A stretch of DNA of 64,000 bases from CAYWMY01 sp046352935 (lineage in GTDB: Bacteria; Pseudomonadota; Gammaproteobacteria; Steroidobacterales; Steroidobacteraceae). The stretch covers positions 124,001 through 188,000 of the forward strand of contig JAXMGR010000003.1 in assembly GCA_046352935.1 (NCBI GenBank), in the 5' to 3' direction. A program made the translations under genes and the position numbers. The notes under the pieces are model-generated. The model did not search any database. It was not told the DNA's origin and saw only the letters and a list, made by a program, of their open reading frames with translations. This document shows positions 57,263 to 64,000 of this stretch, piece by piece (the first letter of the stretch is position 1; every line of letters starts with the position of its first letter).

Positions 57263-57423
57263 ACGACTTCCTGGCGATGGGTGGCTATGCGGGCTATGTC
57301 TGGCCCGCGTTCGGCCTCACGGTGGTGGTGCTGCTCGTGAACATCTGGAGCGCCCGACGGACGCTCGCGCTGGCGCGGCGCGATGCCCTGCGCCGGGTGG
57401 CCGCCCGGGGAGGCGGAGCATGA
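57259..57423 (+). CDS. ccmD: Small membrane protein CcmD
   Basis: A 54-residue protein with one transmembrane helix (YVWPAFGLTVVVLLVNIW) and a basic, Arg-rich C-terminal part. The start ATG overlaps the ccmC stop (ATGA) and its own stop overlaps ccmE. It stabilises the CcmABC-CcmE complex. Confidence 0.9.
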   Translation: MNDFLAMGGYAGYVWPAFGLTVVVLLVNIWSARRTLALARRDALRRVAARGGGA

Positions 57424-57860
57424 CGCCGCGTCGCAAGCGGCTGATCGCCGTGGTCGCCGTGCTGGCTGGTGTGGGCGCGGCCGTCGCCCTGGCGCTGCGT
57501 GCCTTCGACGACAACGTCATGTACTTCTATTCACCGACCCAGATCGAGGCGGGCGAGGCCCCGAGCGGGCGCGCGTTCCGTGTCGGCGGTCTCGTCGAGA
57601 ACGGCAGCGTCAGGCGCCGTCCCGGGGACCTGACCGTGGAGTTCTCGGTCACCGACAACCTGAAGCGCGTGACCGTGCAGTACACCGGTCTGCTGCCCGA
57701 CCTGTTCCGCGAGGGGCAGGGTGTCATCGCGCACGGCCGCCTGGGCGACAACGGCCGTTTCGTGGCCGACGAGGTGCTCGCCAAGCACGACGAGAACTAC
57801 ATGCCGCCCGAGGTCGCCGCGTCGCTGCACCAGAAGCCCGCGGCGGGCGCGAAGCCGTGA
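57420..57860 (+). CDS. ccmE: Haem chaperone CcmE
   Basis: A 146-residue haem chaperone. An N-terminal anchor helix (residues ~8-27) is followed by an OB-like fold. The covalent haem His is His123 with Tyr127 in the HDENY motif. It accepts haem from CcmC and delivers it to CcmF/H. It overlaps ccmD by 4 nt. Confidence 0.95.
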   Translation: MTPRRKRLIAVVAVLAGVGAAVALALRAFDDNVMYFYSPTQIEAGEAPSGRAFRVGGLVENGSVRRRPGDLTVEFSVTDNLKRVTVQYTGLLPDLFREGQGVIAHGRLGDNGRFVADEVLAKHDENYMPPEVAASLHQKPAAGAKP

Positions 57861-57924
57861 CGCGTCTCCGCCCGGGCGCCACCGCCCTGCCGGGTCTGCT
57901 GTTCCCACACGAAGGAGTGACGCG

Positions 57925-59886
57925 ATGATCCCGGAACTCGGTCACTTTGCGCTCGTCCTCGCGCTGCTGCTGGCGCTGGTCCAGGGTGTGCTCGCGCTCG
58001 CGGGCGCGGCACTGCGGCGGGAGTCGTGGATGGCCGCGGGCCGGTCGGCCGCGATCGGCCAGATCGTGTTCGTGAGCGGCGCATTCGCGACGCTCGTGCA
58101 CGCGTTCCTGAGCCGCGATTTCTCGGTGCTCTATGTCGCGACGAACTCCAACAGCGAACTGCCGGCGTTCTACCGGTTCGCCGCGGTCTGGGGAGCGCAC
58201 GAGGGCTCGCTGCTGCTGTGGACCGTCGTGCTGTCGTGGTGGACGCTCGCCGTCATGCTGTTCTCGAGGCAGTTGCCGGAGCTGATCCGCACGCGTGTCG
58301 TGGGGATCCTCGGTCTCGTGAGCGTCGGCTTCCTGCTGTTCATGCTCACGACGTCGAATCCCTTCGAGCGGCTCGTGCCGGCCGCCGCGGAAGGACGTGA
58401 TCTCAATCCGCTGCTGCAGGACTTCGCGCTGACCGTGCACCCGCCGATCCTCTATTTCGGCTATGTCGGTTTCTCGGTCGCCTTCGCCTTTGCCTGTGCC
58501 GCGATGCTGAGCGGGCGGCTCGATGCCGAATGGGCCCGCTGGACGCGTCCGTGGACGGTGGCCGCCTGGATCTTCCTGACGCTCGGCATCGCGCTGGGCA
58601 GCTGGTGGGCCTACTACGAACTGGGCTGGGGCGGCTGGTGGTTCTGGGATCCCGTCGAGAACGCCTCGTTCATGCCGTGGCTCGCGGGCACGGCACTCCT
58701 GCACTCGCTCGCGGTCACCGAGAAGCGCGGCCTGTTCAAGAGCTGGACCCTGCTGCTCGCGATCTTCGCGTTCTCGCTGAGCCTGCTGGGGACCTTCCTC
58801 GTGCGTTCGGGCGTGCTGGTCTCGGTGCACGCGTTCGCGAGCGATCCTTCGCGCGGCCTGTTCATCCTCGCCTTCCTGGTCGTGGTCGTGGGCGGTGCCC
58901 TGTCGCTCTATGCCTGGCGCGCGCCGATGCTCAAGTCCGACGGGGCCTTCGAGTGGGGCTCGCGCGAGGCGCTGATCCTCGTCAACAACGCGCTGCTGGT
59001 GGCGGCGGCCGGCCTTATCCTCGTCGGCACGCTGTATCCGCTGTTCCTCGACACGCTGAACCTCGGCAAGATCTCCGTCGGGCCCCCGTATTTCTCGACG
59101 GTGTTCGTGGTGCCGGCGCTGCCGCTGGTGCTCCTGCTCGCGGTCGGCATGCACGCCGCCTGGAAGCGCACGCGGTTCGCGGGCGTCGCGCGGACGCTCG
59201 CGATCATGTTCGCCGTGGCGTTCCTCGCCGCGCTCGCGATCACGGCCTTCGGATACCGGGCCCTGCGTGCGGGCACCGTCGTCGGGCTGACCGCGGGGCT
59301 CTGGGTCATGCTCTCCGCGGTCCTCGACCCCGTGCTGCGCTGGCGCCGCGGACTGCGGCCGGGCCCGGCGATGATCGGCATGGCGGTCGCGCACTTCGGC
59401 ATCGGCATGTTCACGATCGGTGTGACGACGGTGGAGTCCTACAAGATCGAGAAGGACCTGTCCGTCGGCATCGGCGAGACGGTGAACATCGCAGGCTACG
59501 ACTTCACCTTCCAGTCGATATCCCCGCTCACCGGCCCGAACTACGACGGCGTGACGGGCGTGTTCCGCGTGTCGCGCGGTGGCAGCAGCATCGCGGATCT
59601 GCGTCCGCAGAAGCGCCAGTACCGTTCCGGAGGCAACGTCATGACCGAGGCCGGGATCAAGGCGGGCGTGGTGCGTGACCTGTTCGTGGCTCTGGGCGAG
59701 GACCTGGGCGGCGGCCGGTGGAGCGTGCGCCTGCAGTACAAGCCGATGATCCGCTTCATCTGGTTCGGCGCGCTGGTCATGGCGCTGGGCGGCCTGCTCG
59801 CGGCGAGCGACGCGCGTTACCGCCGCCGCGCACGGGTCGACGCCCGCTCGGCCGTGCCGGCCGGTGTCGCGGAGGAAGGCCGGTGA
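57925..59886 (+). CDS. ccmF: Cytochrome c haem lyase subunit CcmF
   Basis: A 653-residue multi-spanning protein (E. coli 647). ATG 57925 has GAAGGAGTG upstream; a 64-nt gap separates it from ccmE. The WWD domain shows GGWWFWDPVENASFMPW, and the haem-ligand histidines lie in its flanks. It catalyses haem attachment to apocytochromes with CcmH and CcmI. Its end overlaps ccmG. Confidence 0.95.
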   Translation: MIPELGHFALVLALLLALVQGVLALAGAALRRESWMAAGRSAAIGQIVFVSGAFATLVHAFLSRDFSVLYVATNSNSELPAFYRFAAVWGAHEGSLLLWTVVLSWWTLAVMLFSRQLPELIRTRVVGILGLVSVGFLLFMLTTSNPFERLVPAAAEGRDLNPLLQDFALTVHPPILYFGYVGFSVAFAFACAAMLSGRLDAEWARWTRPWTVAAWIFLTLGIALGSWWAYYELGWGGWWFWDPVENASFMPWLAGTALLHSLAVTEKRGLFKSWTLLLAIFAFSLSLLGTFLVRSGVLVSVHAFASDPSRGLFILAFLVVVVGGALSLYAWRAPMLKSDGAFEWGSREALILVNNALLVAAAGLILVGTLYPLFLDTLNLGKISVGPPYFSTVFVVPALPLVLLLAVGMHAAWKRTRFAGVARTLAIMFAVAFLAALAITAFGYRALRAGTVVGLTAGLWVMLSAVLDPVLRWRRGLRPGPAMIGMAVAHFGIGMFTIGVTTVESYKIEKDLSVGIGETVNIAGYDFTFQSISPLTGPNYDGVTGVFRVSRGGSSIADLRPQKRQYRSGGNVMTEAGIKAGVVRDLFVALGEDLGGGRWSVRLQYKPMIRFIWFGALVMALGGLLAASDARYRRRARVDARSAVPAGVAEEGR

Positions 59887-60413
59887 AGACCCTGCGATTC
59901 GTCGTTCCAGCACTGTTGTTCGTCGTCCTCATCGGCTTCTTCATCGCGGGACTGCAGAAGGACCCGAGCCTGGTGCCGTCGCCGCTCATCGACCGGCCGG
60001 TGCCCGCGCTCGAGCTGCCCGAGGTCGGCAATCCCGCCGCGACCGTCGATACGGCATCGCTCGCCGGGCGCCCGTATGTGGTCAACGTCTGGGCCACGTG
60101 GTGCACGGCCTGCCGGCAGGAGCACGAGACACTGCTCGCCATCGCGCGCGGGACCGACGTCCCCATCATCGGACTCGACTGGAAGGACGACGAGCAGGCG
60201 GCGGTGCGGTGGCTCGCGACGCTCGGGAATCCCTACGACCACGTGGCCTACGACGGCGACGGGCGCACGGGCATCGACTGGGGAGTCTATGGCGCGCCCG
60301 AGACCTTCCTCGTCGGCGGGGACGGGCGCGTGAAGTTCAAGCAGATCGGCCCCATGACGATGGAGGTCTGGCAGAAGGAATTCCTGCCACGCATCGGAGG
60401 ATCGTCGCGATGA
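59883..60413 (+). CDS. ccmG: Thiol:disulfide reductase CcmG/DsbE
   Basis: A 176-residue periplasmic thioredoxin-fold protein with an N-terminal anchor (residues ~7-23) and the active site WCTAC (Cys74, Cys77) with cis-Pro in YGAPETFL. GTG 59883 overlaps the ccmF stop. It reduces CcmH and apocytochrome cysteines. Confidence 0.94.
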   Translation: MKTLRFVVPALLFVVLIGFFIAGLQKDPSLVPSPLIDRPVPALELPEVGNPAATVDTASLAGRPYVVNVWATWCTACRQEHETLLAIARGTDVPIIGLDWKDDEQAAVRWLATLGNPYDHVAYDGDGRTGIDWGVYGAPETFLVGGDGRVKFKQIGPMTMEVWQKEFLPRIGGSSR

Positions 60414-60847
60414 GACGTGCTGCCTGGCTCGCGACGCTGCTGCTCGTCGCCGCTTCCGCCGCGGCAATCGATGCCGAGGCGCCCCTGCCCGAACCGGCGA
60501 TGCAGGCCCGCTACGAGCATCTCGCGCGCGAGCTGCGCTGCCTGGTCTGTCAGAACGAGACGATCGCCGATTCGACTGCACCGCTCGCGGCCGATCTGCG
60601 CCGCGAACTGCGCCGGATGATCGCGGCCGGCCAGTCCGACGAGCAGGTCCGCGAGTTCCTCACCGCGCGCTATGGCGATTTCGTCCTGTACCGGCCGCCG
60701 GTCACGGGCCGGACCTGGCTGCTGTGGGCGGCGCCCGCGCTGCTGCTGCTGGTCGCCTTGGGGACCGCCGTGACGATCATCCTGCGCAAGGCGCGTGCGG
60801 CGCGCGAGAACGCCGGACTGCTCGATCTCGACGAGGATGAATCGTGA
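60410..60847 (+). CDS. ccmH: Cytochrome c maturation protein CcmH
   Basis: A 145-residue protein with a signal peptide (about residues 1-19), the LRCLVCQN motif (Cys44, Cys47) and one C-terminal transmembrane helix. It is the short version, with the TPR part split off as the next gene. ATG overlaps the ccmG stop. Confidence 0.94.
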   Translation: MRRAAWLATLLLVAASAAAIDAEAPLPEPAMQARYEHLARELRCLVCQNETIADSTAPLAADLRRELRRMIAAGQSDEQVREFLTARYGDFVLYRPPVTGRTWLLWAAPALLLLVALGTAVTIILRKARAARENAGLLDLDEDES

Positions 60848-61863
60848 CGGCATTCATCCTGCTGGCCGCACTCATGGCGCTGGCGGCCGGAGGACTGGTC
60901 GCGTGGCCGCTGCTGCGCCACGGGACGCCCTCGCGCGCACTGGGCGCCGCGTTCATCGTGGTCCTGCCCCTGGTCGCGGGCCTCTGTTATTACGCGACGC
61001 AGTCCGGGGATTTCTGGCGGCAGCCCGATGAGCCCGCCGCGGATGGCGTGCACCCGAGCGCGATGGTCGCCGCGCTCGAGGCGAAGCTGCGCGAGAAGCC
61101 CGACGATCCCGCAGGCTGGATACTCCTGGGCCGGTCCTACCAGGTCATGGAGGACTACCCGCGATCGGCCACTGCCTACGAGCGTGCCGTGAAGCTCACC
61201 GGTTCGAACAACGTCGACGCGCTGATCGGGCTCGGCGTGGCGCTCGCCGCGACCGATGAGGCCTCGATCACCGGCAGGGCGGGGCAGCTCTTCGAACGCA
61301 GCCTCGAACTCGCGCCGGAGGACCCGCGCGCGCTGTGGTACGGCGGGTTCGCGTCGTTCCGGCGCGGCGACGTCGAGACGACCCGCGCGCGGTGGCAGAA
61401 GCTGTCCACGTTCGATCTCCCGGTGGAGATCCGCAAGGAACTCGAACGCGCGCTCGCCGGGATCGGAGTGGCGCCCGGTGCGGCGGCGGGTACGGCACCG
61501 CCGTCGAGGGCCGCGGAGTCGGGGCCGTCGCTGCGGGTGCGGGTGGATCTCTCCCCGGCCCTGAAGGGATCGGTTCCCGCGCAGGGGACGCTGTTCGTGT
61601 TCCTGCGGGAATCGGGGCAGGGCCCGCCGCTCGCGGTGGTGCGCCGGCCGGCGGAGTCGTGGCCTGCCGAGGTATCACTCTCGCAGGCCGACGTGATGCT
61701 GCCGGGTCGTCGCCTCGACCAGCTCGCCGGCGCGCACCTGGTCGCTCGGGTATCCTTGTCGGGTGAGCCACGCGCATCCAGCGGGGACCTCTACGGCGAG
61801 GCCCGGGTTCCCGGTGATGCAGGCCAGGGCGTGGCAGTCCTGATCGACAGCAAGGTCCCATGA
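60844..61863 (+). CDS. ccmI: Cytochrome c maturation TPR protein CcmI
   Basis: A 339-residue protein. GTG 60844 overlaps the ccmH stop. Two N-terminal transmembrane helices are followed by TPR repeats (WILLGRSYQVMEDYPRSATAYERAV, residues ~90-115) and a C-terminal beta domain (LRVRVDLSPALKG). It chaperones apocytochromes. Its last bases overlap the MaoC-like gene. Confidence 0.9.
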   Translation: MTAFILLAALMALAAGGLVAWPLLRHGTPSRALGAAFIVVLPLVAGLCYYATQSGDFWRQPDEPAADGVHPSAMVAALEAKLREKPDDPAGWILLGRSYQVMEDYPRSATAYERAVKLTGSNNVDALIGLGVALAATDEASITGRAGQLFERSLELAPEDPRALWYGGFASFRRGDVETTRARWQKLSTFDLPVEIRKELERALAGIGVAPGAAAGTAPPSRAAESGPSLRVRVDLSPALKGSVPAQGTLFVFLRESGQGPPLAVVRRPAESWPAEVSLSQADVMLPGRRLDQLAGAHLVARVSLSGEPRASSGDLYGEARVPGDAGQGVAVLIDSKVP

Positions 61864-62756
61864 CGTCCGCGATCGTCCGCTACAACCGCCCGCCGCTCAC
61901 TCTTCCGATGTATCTGCGCGGCATCTTCATGCCGCGCGAGCCGCTGCTGCCCGAAGGCGTCACGGTCGCGAACATGACGGCGCTGCTCGACGCACAGCGC
62001 ATCGAGCCCCGGCACCTCTCGCGTTACCGGGAGATCTGCGGCTTCCCGGATTCGCCGCTGTTGCCCGTGACCTACCCGCACGCCCTTGCGCTGCCACTGC
62101 AGCTCGCGCTCATGTCCGATGCACGCTTCGTGGTGCGTCTCATGGGGCTCGTGCACATCGCCAATGTCATCGAGGTGCTGCGACCGATGCCCGTCGACCA
62201 CAGCTACGACCTGCGGGCGAGCGTCGCCGGCCACCGCGATTCGGACCGCGGGCAGGAGATCGATCTCCTGCTCGAGATGAGCGACGGCGACGGACCCATC
62301 TGGCGCGAGACCACGACGCTGCTCGCGCGGCGGCCGGTCACCGGCCCGGGGGCGGCACGCGCCGCGCGCGAGGTACTGCGTTACGAGAAGCCGTCGGCCG
62401 ATGCGCCGGTCACCCGGGTGCCGCTCGAGGCGCCGGCGAACATCGGCAGACGCTACGGCTGGGCGTCCGGCGACATCAATCCCATCCACCTCGCGGACAT
62501 CAGCGCGAAGCCCTTCGGCTTCGATCGCGCGGTCGCGCACGGCATGTGGTCGCTGGCGCGCCTGCTGGCGGCGATCGACGGTCGGGGTTGCCGCGTGCCG
62601 TGCCGCATCAAGGTCGATTTCAAGCTCCCGGTCTTCCTGCCGGCAACGCTGCAGCTGGAACACTGGAGCGTGGGGCGTCGCGAGGTGTTCGTGCTCAAGG
62701 ACGGCGCCGGCGCCCGGCCACATCTCGCCGGAGCCATCGAGCCGATCGATGCCTGA
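61860..62756 (+). CDS. MaoC-like double-hotdog acyl dehydratase
   Basis: A 298-residue hotdog protein. ATG 61860 overlaps the ccmI stop (ATGA), so it is translationally coupled to the ccm operon. The second domain has the motif ASGDINPIHLADISAKPFGFDRAVAHGMW, the D-x-NP-x-H hydratase signature; the first half lacks it. It is a probable (R)-specific enoyl-CoA hydratase. Why it is joined to ccm genes is unclear. Confidence 0.85.
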   Translation: MTSAIVRYNRPPLTLPMYLRGIFMPREPLLPEGVTVANMTALLDAQRIEPRHLSRYREICGFPDSPLLPVTYPHALALPLQLALMSDARFVVRLMGLVHIANVIEVLRPMPVDHSYDLRASVAGHRDSDRGQEIDLLLEMSDGDGPIWRETTTLLARRPVTGPGAARAAREVLRYEKPSADAPVTRVPLEAPANIGRRYGWASGDINPIHLADISAKPFGFDRAVAHGMWSLARLLAAIDGRGCRVPCRIKVDFKLPVFLPATLQLEHWSVGRREVFVLKDGAGARPHLAGAIEPIDA

Positions 62757-64000
62757 GACGCGCCGCGTCCCCCTGGCCGGTCTCGTGCCGGTGAGGGTGG
62801 ACGAGTGGTCGCTGTTCGGACTCGCGTTCCTCTATTTCTTCCTGCTGCTCTGCGGCTACTACCTGCTGCGGCCGCTGCGCGACGCGCTGGTGGCGACCGC
62901 CGGCCTCGACGGCATGAAGTGGCTGTTCACGGCGACTTCCGCCGTGATGCTGCTGCTCGCGCCAGCTTACGGCCTGCTCGTGGCGCGGCTGCGCAAGAAC
63001 CTGCTGCTGCCGGCCGTGTATCTCTTCTTCGCGGCGAATCTCCTCGTGTTCCACGAACTCTTCCGTGCCGGCCTGTGGCCCGGCTGGACCGCGCGGCTGT
63101 TCTTCGTCTGGCTGTCCGTGTTCAACATGTTCGTGGTGTCGGTGTTCTGGAGCCTGATGGCGGACCTGCTGTCCGCGGAGCAGGCGCGGCGGCTCTTCGG
63201 GCCCATCGCCGCGGGTGGCAGCGCGGGCGCGATCCTCGGTCCGATCCTGGCTCACGAGCTCGTCGGGACGGTCGGTGCCGCCGGGCTCGTGCTGCTGGCG
63301 GCCGCGTGCATCGCCGCGACGGCGCTCTGCATCGCGGGGCTGCGGCATCAGGCGGCGCGCCGCGGCGGGATGGCCGCGGCCGTGGCACCGGGACACCGGG
63401 TCGGGGGCTCGGCCTGGGCGGGCATCGCGGCGCTGGGACGGTCGCGTTTCCTGCTCGCCGTCTGCGCCCTCATGCTGCTCGGCTCCATGGCCGCGACGTT
63501 CATGTACCTCGAGATCGTGCAGCAGGCCGGCCGACAGATGCTGGACGCGGCGGAACGCACGCGGTTCTTCGCGCGTCTCGACCTCGCCGTCAATTCGGGA
63601 GCACTGCTGGTGCAGCTGCTGCTGACGCCCTGGCTGGTGCGGCGATTCGGCATCGCCGCGGGTCTGCTGCTGCTGCCGCTCCTGGCGCTGGGGTCATTCG
63701 TCTGGGTCGCGCTGACGCCGACCCTGATGACCCTGGCGTGGACGCAGGTCCTGCGCCGGATCCTGGAGTTCGGTGCGGCGCGGCCGAGCCGCGAGATGCT
63801 GTTCACCGCCGTCGACGAGGAAACCCGCTTCAAGGCGAAGAACTTCATCGACACGGCGCTGCAGCGTGCCGGCGACACGCTCTCCGCGTGGCTGCATGCA
63901 CTGCTGCACGCGGCGGGCCTCGCGGCCGGCGGGCTCGGGCTCGTCTGCGCCGGCGCCATGCTCGCCATGATGGCGCTGGCGGCATGGATCGCCCGCGAGT
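62749..64000 (+). CDS. ATP/ADP-translocase (Npt/Tlc)-like transporter, 3'-truncated
   Basis: The first 417 residues of a membrane protein that continues past the window. The start ATG 62749 overlaps the MaoC stop by 8 nt. It has many hydrophobic helices, the LLRPLRDAL motif near residue 45 typical of the nucleotide-translocase-like group, and a GPIAAGGSAGAILGP loop. In free-living bacteria these MFS-type homologues are of unknown substrate. It could transport nucleotides or another metabolite. Confidence 0.72.
   Translation, partial: MPETRRVPLAGLVPVRVDEWSLFGLAFLYFFLLLCGYYLLRPLRDALVATAGLDGMKWLFTATSAVMLLLAPAYGLLVARLRKNLLLPAVYLFFAANLLVFHELFRAGLWPGWTARLFFVWLSVFNMFVVSVFWSLMADLLSAEQARRLFGPIAAGGSAGAILGPILAHELVGTVGAAGLVLLAAACIAATALCIAGLRHQAARRGGMAAAVAPGHRVGGSAWAGIAALGRSRFLLAVCALMLLGSMAATFMYLEIVQQAGRQMLDAAERTRFFARLDLAVNSGALLVQLLLTPWLVRRFGIAAGLLLLPLLALGSFVWVALTPTLMTLAWTQVLRRILEFGAARPSREMLFTAVDEETRFKAKNFIDTALQRAGDTLSAWLHALLHAAGLAAGGLGLVCAGAMLAMMALAAWIARE

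Noticed and set aside
1..64000. CRISPR arrays, tRNA/rRNA genes, insertion sequences, prophage or integrase genes
   Set aside because: No regular short repeats with spacers, no cloverleaf with tRNA-type conserved bases and no transposase or integrase motif were seen. The branched element at 6693 lacks tRNA features.

Overview
The window is 64 kb of very GC-rich, densely packed bacterial DNA. It was read by eye and from translations, with no database search. Three things point to a catabolically versatile gammaproteobacterium, perhaps of the Nevskiales/Steroidobacterales kind: a complete System I cytochrome c maturation operon, the O2-independent ubiquinone genes ubiT/ubiU/ubiV, and a large TonB-dependent receptor with a typical EEIVVTARKRE TonB box. 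The taxon is an inference. No tRNA, rRNA, CRISPR array, insertion sequence, integrase or phage gene was seen.

Positions 1-43600 form a catabolic region of short, often divergent operons that encode beta-oxidation-like steps. Left to right it holds: the 3' end of a thiolase-like gene with its DUF35 partner (1-950, +); acyl-CoA ligase, TetR and acyl-CoA dehydrogenase (1018-4591, -); SnoaL and two hotdog hydratase subunits (4865-6850, +); a nitrilase-superfamily amidase, PQQ dehydrogenase lipoprotein, SnoaL and acetoacetate-decarboxylase-like operon (6832-11533, -); a KstD-like flavoprotein (11716, +); an aldehyde dehydrogenase (13408, -); a TonB receptor and TetR (15194-18297, +); SnoaL, ligase and flavin reductase-like protein (18242-21186, -); a MenB/BadI-like crotonase with acyl-CoA dehydrogenases, SDR, TetR and amidohydrolase (21455-27097, +); a crotonase, 3-hydroxyacyl-CoA dehydrogenase and thiolase set (27202-30086, +); a long + operon from an OYE-type reductase to a DUF7064-like protein (30364-41850); and two SDRs. 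Together these look able to import a hydrophobic substrate, activate it with CoA, desaturate, hydrate, oxidise and thiolytically cleave it, and open a ring. The real substrate is unknown; an alicyclic, steroid or terpenoid-like compound fits best.

The most interesting signal is a shared palindrome, TTGARYNNNRTTCAR, found in four intergenic promoter regions of this catabolic block (five copies, plus one variant in a fifth region). It overlaps predicted -10 or -35 boxes and so probably defines a local regulon. One of the TetR-family regulators encoded here is the natural candidate.

Positions 43682-46040 hold ubiT facing ubiV-ubiU. A near-perfect FNR/Anr box sits at about -41.5 of a predicted ubiU promoter, and the [4Fe-4S] cysteines match the E. 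coli positions. Positions 46486-55019 form a second catabolic block: ligase, a tandem pair of acyl-CoA dehydrogenases, two luciferase-like oxidoreductases with an F420:NADPH-oxidoreductase-like protein, a DsbA-like thiol oxidoreductase and an HSL-type esterase. Positions 55195-61863 are ccmABCDEFGHI, continued by a translationally coupled MaoC-like gene and an ATP/ADP-translocase-like transporter that runs off the end.
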